A stretch of DNA of 64,000 bases from Pseudomonas peli (GCF_900099645.1 NZ_FMTL01000001.1:496001-560000); one strand, 5' to 3'. Counted from the first letter of the stretch, positions 16,593 through 25,764 are shown. Notes: generated by a model not told the origin, from the letters alone. Numbers and translations: made by a program.

Positions 16593-17213
16593 GTGCACAA
16601 GTTTCTGATTCTGGCCGCTTGCCTGCTGCTTGGCGCCTGCGCCAGCAACCCGCAGACGACCTACCAGCAAGACGTCAAGGCGGGCAAAAGTCCGATGGCC
16701 AAGAGCGCCCTGGAAGCCATCCACAACACCCAGGCCATTCCGCTGCCGCTCAACCCGGGCCTGTTGGCACCTCAGTGGCCGATCAGCGCCGATGAGCCGC
16801 GCCTGGACTTTGGCAGCTCGATCTCCAACTACCGGATCTTTTCCCTGCAGCTGAAAAAGGGCGAGCGCTACACGCTCAACGTGCACTCACTGTGCAACGC
16901 CCCCTGCATGGGCGTCAGCAAATACGCCCTGAAACCACGCGCCATGCTGCTGGATGCCTACGGCGCAGTGATTGCCGACAGGCCCTCGCGTGCCGAAGCC
17001 GTGGTCGGCCAGATCAGCCTGAGCTGGAATGGTGAAGCCGCCGAAGACGGCACTTACTACCTACTGGTAGCCGCCGATAACGACGACATCGGTGAAACCA
17101 TCGTGATCGACGATGTCTGGGTCAACAACTCGCCGCTGATGGCGGTAAAGGTGGGCATGCAAAGTTCGCCATTCGGCAAGATCAGCGCCTTCTCCAGCAC
17201 CCACAAAGACTAA
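16593..17213 (+). CDS. Putative outer-membrane lipoprotein of unknown function
   Basis: The gene starts with GTG at 16593, with AGGAG 7 nt upstream. The product is about 206 residues with a short lipoprotein signal (KFLILAACLLLGAC, lipidated cysteine at position 16, followed by Ala-Ser, a residue pattern compatible with outer-membrane sorting). The mature part is beta-rich with two near-adjacent cysteines in SLCNAPCMG. The segment LDFGSSISNYRIFSLQL followed by a beta-sandwich pattern is reminiscent of MalM-type periplasmic proteins, but I cannot confirm that relation. The flanking genes give no functional hint. Confidence 0.75.
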   Translation: MHKFLILAACLLLGACASNPQTTYQQDVKAGKSPMAKSALEAIHNTQAIPLPLNPGLLAPQWPISADEPRLDFGSSISNYRIFSLQLKKGERYTLNVHSLCNAPCMGVSKYALKPRAMLLDAYGAVIADRPSRAEAVVGQISLSWNGEAAEDGTYYLLVAADNDDIGETIVIDDVWVNNSPLMAVKVGMQSSPFGKISAFSSTHKD

Positions 17214-17388
17214 ATCCACCACCCTGGCGAGTTGCAAAGGCTCGCCGGGCGACACCCTCTTGCACCTGCCATTCGCTTACCTGCTCAGAACTAGTGCCAT
17301 CCGCCCACTTATTGATCCATCGCAAGATGCACTGCTCATAGCCCCTTAGCCTATGCCGATGAGTTCCACTGCCATCGACGAGGTTCCC

Positions 17389-17715
17389 ATGAGTATCACC
17401 TCTGCCAGTATCTGCGCGGCTGCCGACCAACTACAGGGTTTTGTCGGTTTCAATGCCAAGACCGGGCGCTATATCGTGCGTTTTTCCGAAGACTCCTTTG
17501 GCCTCGACGTGCTCGAAGAGAGCATCACGCCTACCTGCGAATTCGTCTGGCGTGCCTTTGACGGCGAACTGATGAGCCTCGACCGCGCGCGCCTGCAACT
17601 GCTGCTGGAACAGAATATTGATGACCGCCTGGCTATCAGCGAACCGCTGCGGGTCTACATGCGGCGTACCGATATACCGGAGATCAGCGCCGAACGCCGT
17701 CGCCTTAACGCCTGA
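17389..17715 (+). CDS. Small hypothetical cytoplasmic protein
   Basis: The 108-residue protein starts MSITSASICAAADQLQGFVG at ATG 17389, preceded by GAGG. In-frame earlier starts exist but have no ribosome binding site. It has no signal or membrane segment. The sequence is compact, with repeated acidic residues and a motif RFSEDSFGLDVLEES, followed by WRAFDGELMSLDRARLQLL. I do not recognise a family. It is similar in style to conserved short Pseudomonas proteins. It stands alone between the lipoprotein gene and the amidohydrolase. Confidence 0.6.
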   Translation: MSITSASICAAADQLQGFVGFNAKTGRYIVRFSEDSFGLDVLEESITPTCEFVWRAFDGELMSLDRARLQLLLEQNIDDRLAISEPLRVYMRRTDIPEISAERRRLNA

Positions 17716-17828
17716 GCAGCTTGTCGAGGTGGCCGAATTGACCGAGGGTTGTTCACTTACACCCTCACAACAACGGCGCACGGCAGACTAAGCTCGACGA
17801 GTCAGAATCACTCGCCAGGAGCTTGCCG

Positions 17829-19571
17829 ATGTTCGATGTGCTGATCAAAAACGCGCTGTTTTTCGATGGCAGCGGCGCGCCCGGCGTCGTGCGTCACCTT
17901 GGCATTCATGACGGCAAGCTGGCCTGCATCAGCGCCAGCGTCCTAGACGAAAATGGCTGCGGCCAGGTGATTGATGCACAAAACCGCTGGGTGACACCCG
18001 GTTTTATCGACATGCACACCCATTACGACGCCGAACTGGTGGCCGCCCCTGCGCTCAAGGAATCGGTGCGCCACGGTGTGACCACGGTGATGATCGGCAG
18101 CTGCTCGATCAGCATGGTGTTGTCCAGCCCCGAGGATTGCTCTGACCTGTTCACCCGCGTCGAATCGGTGCCGCGCGAGCATGTCCTGCCACTGCTGCAG
18201 GCACGGAAGACTTGGCACAGCGCCGACCAATTCGCCGTCTTTCTCGATCAGCATCCGCTGGGGCCGAACATATGCTCCTTCCTCGGCCACTCTGATTTAC
18301 GCGTTGCCGTGCTTGGTCTGGAACGTGCCGTGGACGCCAACGTACGCCCCACCGAGGGTGAATTACAGCAGATGGAACGCCTGCTGGAAGAAGCGCTGGA
18401 CGCCGGTTTGCTCGGCCTGTCGAGCATGACTAATCCCTGGGACAAGCTCGATGGCGACCGCCAGCGCTCGAAATCCCTGCCCTCGGTGTATGCACCCTGG
18501 GCCGAGTACGCGCGGCTGAACAAGATCCTGCGCCGGCGCGGACGCATCCATCAGGGCGCGCCGAACCTGGTAACCAAACTCAATGTACTGGCCTTTCTCT
18601 GGGACAGCATCGGCGGTTGGTGGCGCAAGCCGCTGAAGACCACCCTGATCACCCTGATGGATGTCAAAGCCGACCCGTGGCTCGCCCCGGTACTTGGCCC
18701 ACTGACCCGTTGGATCAATCGCCTGACCCATGCCGACTTCCGTTGGCAAACCCTGCCGGTGCCGTTTGAAACCTACGCCGACGGCATGGAGTTTGTAGTT
18801 TTCGAGGAGTTTCCCGCCGGCCAAGCCGCCCTGCACCTGGCCAACCACGACATGCGCAGTCAACTGTTCCAGGACCCGGCCTACCGCCTGCGCTTTCGCC
18901 AGGACGTGGAGAAGAAATTCGGCCCACGGGTCTGGCACCGCGACTTCGACGACGCCTGGATTGTCGACTGCCCGGACGCCAGCGTGGTCGGCAAAAGCGT
19001 TGGCGAACTGGCCAAGGCGCGTAATGAACACCCGGCTGATCTGTTTCTCGACCTGCTGGTGGCCCACGGCCCGCGCCTGCGCTGGCGCACGCTGATCGCC
19101 AACCATCGCCCCGAGATGGTGGAGAAGCTGGTGTGCGAGCCGAGTACGCTGATCGGTTTTGCCGACTCCGGTGCGCATATCCGCAATATGGCCTTCTACA
19201 ACTTCGGTGTGCGCCTGCTCAAACTGGTGCGCGATGCCGAGCTACGCGGCCAACCGGTAATGCCGATTGAAACGGCAATCTGGCGCCTGACAGGCGAACT
19301 GGGTGAATGGTTCAACATTGACGCCGGCAGGCTCTACGAAGGCGCTCGTGCCGACCTGGTAATCATTGACCCCAGGGCGCTGGATGAATCCCTGGCCAGC
19401 TACCAGGAAGCGCCGATGGAGGCCTTCGGCGGCTTGCAGCGTATGGTCAACCGTGGCGACGCCGTGGATGCTGTTGTGATCAACGGGCGTATCGCGTACC
19501 AGCAAGGCGTATTCGCCAGCGACCTGGGGCAGGCGCGCGGCTACGGAGCGTTCTTGCGCAGCAGGGCCTGA
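17829..19571 (+). CDS. N-acyl-D-amino-acid deacylase-like amidohydrolase
   Basis: This is a metal-dependent amidohydrolase of the D-aminoacylase / dihydroorotase-like group (amidohydrolase 3). The N-terminal part holds the metal motif PGFIDMHTHYDAEL, and the C-terminal part holds FADSGAHIRNM and the closing VNRGDAVDAVVINGRI strand of the composite beta domain. The predicted reaction is removal of an N-acyl group from a D-amino acid or a related hydrolysis. The substrate is not determinable. The start ATG 17829 has AGGAG at 7 nt. A TTG six bases upstream is unlikely. The protein is 580 residues, somewhat longer than typical D-aminoacylases (about 480), with the extra length in the central region. 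Confidence 0.82.
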   Translation: MFDVLIKNALFFDGSGAPGVVRHLGIHDGKLACISASVLDENGCGQVIDAQNRWVTPGFIDMHTHYDAELVAAPALKESVRHGVTTVMIGSCSISMVLSSPEDCSDLFTRVESVPREHVLPLLQARKTWHSADQFAVFLDQHPLGPNICSFLGHSDLRVAVLGLERAVDANVRPTEGELQQMERLLEEALDAGLLGLSSMTNPWDKLDGDRQRSKSLPSVYAPWAEYARLNKILRRRGRIHQGAPNLVTKLNVLAFLWDSIGGWWRKPLKTTLITLMDVKADPWLAPVLGPLTRWINRLTHADFRWQTLPVPFETYADGMEFVVFEEFPAGQAALHLANHDMRSQLFQDPAYRLRFRQDVEKKFGPRVWHRDFDDAWIVDCPDASVVGKSVGELAKARNEHPADLFLDLLVAHGPRLRWRTLIANHRPEMVEKLVCEPSTLIGFADSGAHIRNMAFYNFGVRLLKLVRDAELRGQPVMPIETAIWRLTGELGEWFNIDAGRLYEGARADLVIIDPRALDESLASYQEAPMEAFGGLQRMVNRGDAVDAVVINGRIAYQQGVFASDLGQARGYGAFLRSRA

Positions 19572-19684
19572 GTCGACGATGGCAATCGACCTACGGCATA
19601 CGGCCGCGACGCCAGGCTGGCATAATGCGCGCCGCACTGCCCACTGAACCCTGCCGGGCCGGTATTGAAAGGATTCATATCGAT

Positions 19685-20590
19685 ATGCCACTCCCCTTGC
19701 AACAGACCGTCTGGCGCTGGCTGCTATGCCTGTTGCTGTGCGGTTTGTTATTGCCCGTGCACGCAAGTGACGCGACCGCCATTTACTACCCGCGCTGGAG
19801 TGACGGTGATGAGTCGCGCTCCAACTACATGCTGGCTCAGTTACGCCTGGCGCTGGATAAAGCCGGCAGCCCACTGCGTCTAGTGCCCACGCACACCAGC
19901 ATGGAGCAAGAGCGTGCGTTGGTTGATTTGCAACACGACAAACACCTGGATGTGGTCTGGAGCATGACCAGCCACGAGCGCGAAGAACGCCTACTGCCTG
20001 TACGCATACCGTTGGACAAAGGGTTATTCGGTTGGCGTGTCGCGTTGCTGCCCCGCGAGCGCGTGGACCTGCTCAAGCACGTGCGAACCCTGGATGACCT
20101 GCGCCAGTTTACGGCAGGCCAGGGCCACGACTGGCCCGATACCGCCATTCTGCAAAGCCAGGGCTTACCCGTGGTGGTGTCGTCCAACTATGCCAGCCTG
20201 TTTCATATGCTGCAGGCACGGCGTTTTGATTACTTCCCGCGATCGGTTCTGGAAATCGGTACCGAGCTGCAAAACCCACGGGCACAGCAGTTGGTCGCCG
20301 ACCCGCATGTGCTGCTGCACTACCCCACAGCGTTGTATTTCTTCTTTTCACCGCGACGCCCGGAACTGGCCGAAACCGTCCGCATAGGCATGGAGCGCGC
20401 CGTCGCGGACGGCTCCTTTGAGCAGTTGTTCAAGCAACAATTCGCCCACAGCCTGGCGCACCTGCAAGACGCCGAACGCCAGGTGATCGAACTGCCCAAC
20501 CCGCTATTGCCCAGTGCCACCCCGCTGCAGAGGCGTGAACTGTGGTTCAGTCCGACGCAGTTACGCCAGACACAGGTGGCGCCAAAGTAG
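19685..20590 (+). CDS. Exported solute-binding-like protein (extracellular SBP family 3 type)
   Basis: The 301-residue product has a strong signal peptide (WRWLLCLLLCGLLLPVHA) and a mature region that reads like a type II periplasmic binding fold: an early YYPRWSDGDESRSNYMLAQL, a middle ALLPRERVDLLKHVRTLDDL that resembles the second-lobe crossover, and LFHMLQARRFDYFPRS. No permease or ATPase is adjacent, so it may be a sensor or orphan binding protein. The ATG at 19685 is preferred over an earlier in-frame start because the signal peptide then begins properly. The 3' end overlaps the convergent phospholipase-like gene by 44 nt. Confidence 0.72.
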   Translation: MPLPLQQTVWRWLLCLLLCGLLLPVHASDATAIYYPRWSDGDESRSNYMLAQLRLALDKAGSPLRLVPTHTSMEQERALVDLQHDKHLDVVWSMTSHEREERLLPVRIPLDKGLFGWRVALLPRERVDLLKHVRTLDDLRQFTAGQGHDWPDTAILQSQGLPVVVSSNYASLFHMLQARRFDYFPRSVLEIGTELQNPRAQQLVADPHVLLHYPTALYFFFSPRRPELAETVRIGMERAVADGSFEQLFKQQFAHSLAHLQDAERQVIELPNPLLPSATPLQRRELWFSPTQLRQTQVAPK

Positions 20591-21869
20591 CCTGCACAAT
20601 GTTGCGGGTGTGTGCGCCAAAGCGTTTAAACAGCACCACCAGCATCTGCTCAAGTACCGGGTCGACTTGGGCCTGAGTCAGCTGATTCCCCCCGCTAAAA
20701 CCGGGCGCAGCCGCGGGTTTGCGGGCCAACCACTGACCAATCACCTGATCCAGCGCATCCGCCGTGGCATAGGACTCCGCCGCCACCACCTGCTGCGCGT
20801 AATCCACCGAATAAGTCGGATACGCATCCGGTGGTGTTTGCGTATACGCCTGCAACAGGGGCGCTGGCGTTTGTTCGTCCATCAGGTGCTGCATGCGCTC
20901 CAGCTGATACTCCTCGATGGCCGTATGCCGATCCGCTACGCGGGCAATCGCTGCTTGGCGGTCTTGCGGATAACCGGCTGCGCCTTTGAGCGCAATCAGC
21001 ATCAGCTCTGGCGTACTAAAGCCCGGAACGGTCTTGGCGTGGTAGGGCTGGGTCAGGTCCTGCATGTAGTGCAGCGCCCAACCGAGGAAGCGATAGCCCC
21101 AGTAGTCGTGCCCAGTGGCCAGGGCCAACCGCGCCAGCCCGGTGTATTGGTAGATGCGCCAGTGCGGCAGGGTGCGGCGTAGATAAGGCGCTGCCTGAAG
21201 CACCAACTCCGGCTCGTGGTAATAACCGATATGAAATGGCGCCTGGGAGGAATACTCGAAGCGCGCATCGCCGAAGGGCTGCACGCCGAAGTTGTAGCGC
21301 GCGCCGGAATCGCCTGGGTTGTCGCTGAACAGGTTGATATCGTGGCCATAGTCCGGCTCATCGGCCGCACTGCTCAGCACCTGCAAAGCACTCACCGCCT
21401 CACCGGGCTGCAGCGCCAAATACCGCCAGTGGCTCCAGGGACCAATCTTGCGAAACACCAGCACCTGCTCGGCCCTCAGGCGTGGTCGACCCTCATCGCC
21501 CTGCCCTGGTAACTGCTGAACAAAACCGGCCAGACGAATCTGCGGGTTGACCCGCAATGCCTGCAGAAACGCGGCACGACGCTGCTCAGGCAGGGTGCTC
21601 GCGGCCTCGAACCGCAGATCATCCGGGCGGGGTGGATAGTCCGGAAAATGAGCACTGGCAAAGGCTTCCTGCTCATCCAGCAATTGCTCGATTGCCGGCG
21701 CCTGTGCGTCCAGAAAGGCCTGCAGCGGTTCATAGGTCAGCGTGCGCTGCAACTGCGGCAGGTTCTGCAAGGCCAGCTGACTGCCCAGCGAGTGGTTGGA
21801 CCACGCCAGGGCATTGAACGGCTGAAGCGCCAGGCAACAGGCAGATAGCAACAGGAGCAATGGCTTCAC
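20547..21869 (-). CDS. Secreted zinc-dependent phospholipase C / S1-P1 nuclease-superfamily-like protein
   Basis: The start is GTG 21869 with TTGGAG 5 nt upstream. A signal peptide (LLLLLSACCLALQPFNALA) is followed by AWSNH, placing a tryptophan at the mature N-terminus, as in zinc-dependent phospholipases C and P1 nucleases, where the N-terminal Trp is a zinc ligand. The motif GWALHYMQDLTQPYHAKTVPG supplies the H-x3-D-x5-H zinc-site signature of this superfamily. Further His and Asp residues upstream (YGHDINLF) could complete the cluster. At 440 residues it is longer than classical members, with a mostly unassigned C-terminal part. Activity on phospholipid or nucleic acid is not decided by sequence. 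Confidence 0.75.
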   Translation of the reverse strand: MKPLLLLLSACCLALQPFNALAWSNHSLGSQLALQNLPQLQRTLTYEPLQAFLDAQAPAIEQLLDEQEAFASAHFPDYPPRPDDLRFEAASTLPEQRRAAFLQALRVNPQIRLAGFVQQLPGQGDEGRPRLRAEQVLVFRKIGPWSHWRYLALQPGEAVSALQVLSSAADEPDYGHDINLFSDNPGDSGARYNFGVQPFGDARFEYSSQAPFHIGYYHEPELVLQAAPYLRRTLPHWRIYQYTGLARLALATGHDYWGYRFLGWALHYMQDLTQPYHAKTVPGFSTPELMLIALKGAAGYPQDRQAAIARVADRHTAIEEYQLERMQHLMDEQTPAPLLQAYTQTPPDAYPTYSVDYAQQVVAAESYATADALDQVIGQWLARKPAAAPGFSGGNQLTQAQVDPVLEQMLVVLFKRFGAHTRNIVQATLAPPVSGVTASD

Positions 21870-21996
21870 GGAGACTCCAACAGCGGATGGCAGTGCAAAG
21901 GACGTAGCCTAACGCCAAAGCTGCCACCTGGCACTGTCGTATCAAGTCAGCCCATTCACCAATCGAGCAGCGCAGTGCTTACAGATCCCGCCAGAG

Positions 21997-22851
21997 CTAG
22001 AGAACAAACACCACCGCCGCCGCGACCAACCCGGTTACCAACAGCCCCGCCAACGCCAGCAACGGCTTGTTCAAGCCAGGGGGGGCATTCGCCGGCGCTG
22101 CACGCAGCGGGTTGGCCTGCACGTTTGTGCGCAGCGGGTTGGACTGGTTGTTTGACGAGCTGGAAAGCGGCGCCGCTTTGAGCGGTTTTGGCAGGTCCAC
22201 CGCGCGCATAAACAGCGTGGCGTCTTCATCTTCGCTGGTCGCCACGGTGCTTTTCGGGCCGATCACCAGCAGGCTCACCGAGCCCATCTTCAACTGATCG
22301 CCCGGCTGCAGCACTGCTGTCGTGACCTTCTGTTGGTTGACCAGTAGGCCGTTAGCCGAAGCCAGGTCTTTGACCTCCAGCACGTCATCCTTGAGGAAGA
22401 ACTCACAGTGACGGCGCGATAACTCCTGATCGCTGAAGCACAGCTCGCACTTCACCGAACGGCCAAAAGTCATGGAGCCGTTGATATGAAATTTCTTGCC
22501 TTCGTGTTCACCCTGAATAACCTGCAAGTACCAGCGCGCGGTTTGCTCGGTGTGGGTCTTGCTGCGCGCAGGGTCGACCAACTGCAGCTCCACCGCCCCC
22601 AAGCGCACACGGTCATCGGCGCGCAGTTGAAAGCGCGTGCTGACGCGCTCGTCATTGACGAAAGAGCCGCTCGGACTGCCCACATCGGTCAGGTAATAGA
22701 AGCCCTGATCCTGACGGATTTCCGCGTGAAACGAAGCGATGCTGGGGTCTTCCAGCACCAGGCTGTTGCGGCTGTCCTGGCCGATGGTGAAACGCTCGTC
22801 GACCAACCAGATCGGGGCCTGACGATTATCACTGAAGTGAATTTTGAGCAT
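21997..22851 (-). CDS. Tail-anchored protein with two FHA domains
   Basis: Two FHA domains stand in tandem. The second (about residues 110-200) has the full phosphothreonine-binding set: GRSVKCEL, LSRRHCEF and ASANGLLVNQ. The first (residues 15-95) has IGQDSRNSLVL and SFHAEI in place of the usual GR and SxxH, so it is probably degenerate. A low-complexity linker leads to a C-terminal hydrophobic segment (LLALAGLLVTGLVAAAVVFVL), predicting an inner-membrane tail anchor. The start ATG 22851 is chosen because the FHA strand begins there. The gene follows a Ser/Thr kinase and phosphatase, so it likely reads their phosphorylation (inference). Confidence 0.87.
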   Translation of the reverse strand: MLKIHFSDNRQAPIWLVDERFTIGQDSRNSLVLEDPSIASFHAEIRQDQGFYYLTDVGSPSGSFVNDERVSTRFQLRADDRVRLGAVELQLVDPARSKTHTEQTARWYLQVIQGEHEGKKFHINGSMTFGRSVKCELCFSDQELSRRHCEFFLKDDVLEVKDLASANGLLVNQQKVTTAVLQPGDQLKMGSVSLLVIGPKSTVATSEDEDATLFMRAVDLPKPLKAAPLSSSSNNQSNPLRTNVQANPLRAAPANAPPGLNKPLLALAGLLVTGLVAAAVVFVL

Positions 22852-22984
22852 CTGCGCACTCCGCCAACATCGGTTAAACAACCAGCTGTAACCCGTCGTA
22901 CCTGGGCATTCATATGCGGCACGGTGGACGAGGCGCGCATGCTGCCTGCCAATCTAGCCAGTAGCAATATGCCAGCATAAAAAC

Positions 22985-24487
22985 TTAATCGAATAGGTTG
23001 TTCCATAACCGCTTGACGGGGTTTACCGGTGCCGGCTGTTCCGCAGCTGCCGGCCGGCGCCGCGGCGCTTGGGCCAGTCGTACGCGCTGCTCATGACCAT
23101 CGAGCAACTGCAATAACTGCTCGTTGGCCGGCTCTACTTCCAGGCCCTGCTGCACCAGCGCCAAGGCCAGGGCAAACTCGCGGCGCTTGTAGGCACCCTC
23201 ACTTTGCTCGATATAGCGCTGCGCCACGCGGTTGATTCCGGCCAGGGCCAGCAGATTATCGGGCTCCCAGGCCAACACCTGACGGAAGTAGTAAGTCGCA
23301 CTGTCATCCTCAGGCAGCAGCAACTGCTGATCAGCCAGACGCTGCTCAGCCAACGCCAAGTACTGGTTGATCCGCGCCTGCAGCACCCGCGCCAGGCCAT
23401 CCAGAGCTTCCGGGTTATCCGCATCCAGCGCCAGGACCTGGCGGAACAGGTAATCGGCGTTGTCCTGCGGCGGTTCCAGCAGGCTGCCGTTTTGCAGGCG
23501 CAGCTCGGCACGCGCCAGGTAGTCGCTGATCTGTTTTTGCTGGTACAGGTAATAACCGCCGCTGGCAGCACCGGCCAGCAACACGATGCCGGCCAGCAGC
23601 GAGACCCACAGCGTACTGCGCGCAGTTTCGCGTCTGGCCGGTTTGCTCAGGCTCAGCGCGGGGGCGATGCGCGTGCTGTCCGGGTCATCGCGGGTCAGTT
23701 CATCGAGGCTGGCAAGCAGCACCTTGCAGTCAGCAAAACGCTCATCCGGCTCTTTCGCCAGCATGCGATCGAGCAACCACTGGTAGTTCTGCAAATGCGC
23801 CGGCAGTTGAGGCACGTCCATCTGCAGGTGGTTCATCACGGTCTGGGTGTAGTTGGCAGCGCGGTAGGGATTACTGCCCGTGAGCATCTCCAGCAGGATC
23901 ACCCCCAGGCTGTAGATATCACTGCGCGCATCCAGTGCCTGGCACTGCGCCTGTTCGGGGCTGCTGTAGGACGGGCTGCCGACGGCGATGCCGAACTGGG
24001 TCAGGTCATGGTCCAGCTCGACTTCCTTGGCCACGCCAAAGTCGGTGATCACCGCCGTGCCGTCGCTGCGAAAGAGGATGTTGGCCGGTTTGATATCGCG
24101 GTGTACCAGGCCTTTGTCATGCACCACCGCCAGGCCGCTGGCCACCTGCTGCACGATACGCAGCGCGCGCGGCAGGTCGAACACCTCGCCCTTGTGCTGC
24201 GCCAGATCGCCACCCGGGACGAACTCCATAGTCAGGTAGTGGCGACCATCGGCGAGCTGGTCGATGTCATAGATGGTGATGATCGAGGGGTGATGCAGGG
24301 ACGCCACGATGTGGCCTTCCTTGAGAAAGCGCTGACTGAACGCCTGATCATCCGCGCTCAGCAGCACCTTGATCGCCACCTTGCGCTGCAGGGACGCCTG
24401 CGTGGCCAGGTACACCTCGGCCATGCCGCCTTTACCCAGGCGACCATGCACCTGATAACCGGGGATTTCGAGCAATTGTTCAGTCAT
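22985..24487 (-). CDS. Membrane-anchored Hanks-type Ser/Thr protein kinase
   Basis: The kinase domain (residues 10-265) has the glycine loop GKGGMAEVYLA, the ATP lysine K40 in VAIK, HRDIKPANILF at about 129 and DFGVAKE at about 149, then SPEQ and the DIYSLGVILLEMLTG block. All catalytic residues are present. A transmembrane helix (about 293-315) separates it from a periplasmic region of roughly 180 residues with TPR-like repeats (FRQVLALDADNPEALDG and FRQVLAWEPDNLLALAG), a candidate sensor. It belongs to a minus-strand unit that begins with the PP2C phosphatase and ends with the FHA gene. The relatives known to me are the PpkA and Stk kinases of type VI secretion loci, but none of those genes are here. 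Confidence 0.92.
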   Translation of the reverse strand: MTEQLLEIPGYQVHGRLGKGGMAEVYLATQASLQRKVAIKVLLSADDQAFSQRFLKEGHIVASLHHPSIITIYDIDQLADGRHYLTMEFVPGGDLAQHKGEVFDLPRALRIVQQVASGLAVVHDKGLVHRDIKPANILFRSDGTAVITDFGVAKEVELDHDLTQFGIAVGSPSYSSPEQAQCQALDARSDIYSLGVILLEMLTGSNPYRAANYTQTVMNHLQMDVPQLPAHLQNYQWLLDRMLAKEPDERFADCKVLLASLDELTRDDPDSTRIAPALSLSKPARRETARSTLWVSLLAGIVLLAGAASGGYYLYQQKQISDYLARAELRLQNGSLLEPPQDNADYLFRQVLALDADNPEALDGLARVLQARINQYLALAEQRLADQQLLLPEDDSATYYFRQVLAWEPDNLLALAGINRVAQRYIEQSEGAYKRREFALALALVQQGLEVEPANEQLLQLLDGHEQRVRLAQAPRRRPAAAEQPAPVNPVKRLWNNLFD

Positions 24488-24510
24488 GGGGGTCAGGGCA
24501 CACCGGCGAA

Positions 24511-25284
24511 TTAGGGCTTGCGGGAAGTGAACAGGCGGCTGAGCAAACCTCGCGGTTTGGCCTCGACGCTGGGCGTGGCCGCATCACGGCCGAGTACGAT
24601 ACAGGAGATATTATCCTTGCCGCCCAGTTGGTTGGCCTGCGCCAGCAGCTTTTCTACCAGCTCATCGAGGGTCTGAGCGTTACTGCACAGCTGCTGGATC
24701 TGCGCGTCTTCCAACTCGCCAGTCAGGCCGTCGCTGCACAGCAGCAGCAACTCATGCTCACCGAGCGAGCCTTGCAATATGCCGACTTCCAGCGGCTGAT
24801 CATCACGGCCCAGGCACTGCAGAATGACATTGCGCTGCGGATGGCTACGCGCCGCCTCAATGCTCATCTGTCCGGCATCGATCATCGTTTGCACCCAGCT
24901 GTGATCGCGGGTCAGACGCTCGATCTTCCCGGCGCTGACCCGATAAGCGCGGCTATCACCGACCCAGGCAATGCTGAAGGCCGCGCCAACAAAGTGCACC
25001 GCCACCAAGGTCGTGCCCATGCCGCGCTGCTCACCGGTACGCGCCACGCTGAGGATTTCGCGATTGGCCGCATGCACCGCCGTCACCAAGTCCTGGCCTT
25101 CGGCACAGGCCGCCTGCAGCGTCTGTAAGGCCAGGGCACTGGCCACTTCGCCGCATTGATGCCCCCCCATGCCGTCCGCAATCGCCCACAGATTCAGCTG
25201 TGGGCAACACAACAGAGCATCTTCATTGTGCCCACGTACCCGCCCAGGCACGCTCTGGCCGGCATAAATCAGCGCTTGTTCCAT
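24511..25284 (-). CDS. PP2C-family Ser/Thr protein phosphatase
   Basis: PPM phosphatases hydrolyse phospho-Ser/Thr with two metal ions. The 257-residue protein has the family motifs in order: GRVRGHNEDALL, AIADGMGGHQCGEVAS, LLLLCSDGLTGEL and GGKDNISCIVLG, with all metal-ligand aspartates in place. A short basic C-terminal tail (AKPRGLLSRLFTSRKP) may associate with membrane or partners. The start is ATG 25284. A TTG just before it is less likely. The kinase ATG begins 24 nt downstream, so the two are almost certainly co-transcribed and opposed in function. Confidence 0.92.
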   Translation of the reverse strand: MEQALIYAGQSVPGRVRGHNEDALLCCPQLNLWAIADGMGGHQCGEVASALALQTLQAACAEGQDLVTAVHAANREILSVARTGEQRGMGTTLVAVHFVGAAFSIAWVGDSRAYRVSAGKIERLTRDHSWVQTMIDAGQMSIEAARSHPQRNVILQCLGRDDQPLEVGILQGSLGEHELLLLCSDGLTGELEDAQIQQLCSNAQTLDELVEKLLAQANQLGGKDNISCIVLGRDAATPSVEAKPRGLLSRLFTSRKP

Positions 25285-25564
25285 CAACGTCTCGGCTTAG
25301 GGGTTCAACAGTCGCACAGCAAGCAGGCTGTACACGGCGTAATTAATCCCATGATGCGGCGGCACGCTCAGGCTGTCACCGCCATCCACCGATTTTGCCG
25401 GTGAACTGTTAACCAGTCGAACCCTGTCCTGCATCCAGACGCCCAAATAACGCCTCAGCTATTCGCCCTGCATAGGCGTAGACTCCAAGTACCAGCCTCG
25501 CCTCACCGCGAGGGGATGGCCCGCTCCAGAACATTCAACCACGACATTGTCAGAGGTGAAGATC

Positions 25565-25696
25565 ATGAGCAAAGGTATGGATTCGAAGAAACAAGTGAAG
25601 AAAAAGCCGCTGAAAACCGCCAGCGAAAAGCGTACGGACAAGAAAGACAAGCAAGGTGCGAAAACCCTGCTCGGCAGCCACGCCGCCAACGCCTGA
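25565..25696 (+). CDS. Very small lysine-rich protein (43 aa)
   Basis: A GAGGTGA ribosome binding site a few bases upstream of the ATG is followed by a 43-codon frame starting MSKGMDSKKQVKKKPLKTAS and ending LLGSHAANA. Thirteen lysines make it very basic. It resembles short, lysine-rich pseudomonad proteins with the same MSKGMDSKKQ opening as I recall them, with unknown role, perhaps nucleic-acid binding (inference). No hydrophobic segment is present. It is divergent from the phosphatase gene and 68 nt before a GNAT gene. Confidence 0.65.
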   Translation: MSKGMDSKKQVKKKPLKTASEKRTDKKDKQGAKTLLGSHAANA

Positions 25697-25764
25697 AGCA
25701 CCCGTCTGAGGCAAGCATCGCGCTTGCGCTCAGGCATCCACTCACCGTCGCAACAGTACCTGCA

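Noticed and set aside
23204..24514. Plus-strand open frame of about 436 codons opposite the Ser/Thr kinase
   Set aside because: The minus-strand kinase motifs are complete, and this frame is their shadow.
21997..25284. Type VI secretion locus
   Set aside because: Only the kinase, phosphatase and FHA genes are here. No TssB, TssC, Hcp, ClpV or VgrG gene is visible on either side.
25285..25564. Additional small gene upstream of the lysine-rich protein
   Set aside because: The short frames here lack ribosome binding sites, and codon use does not look coding on either strand.
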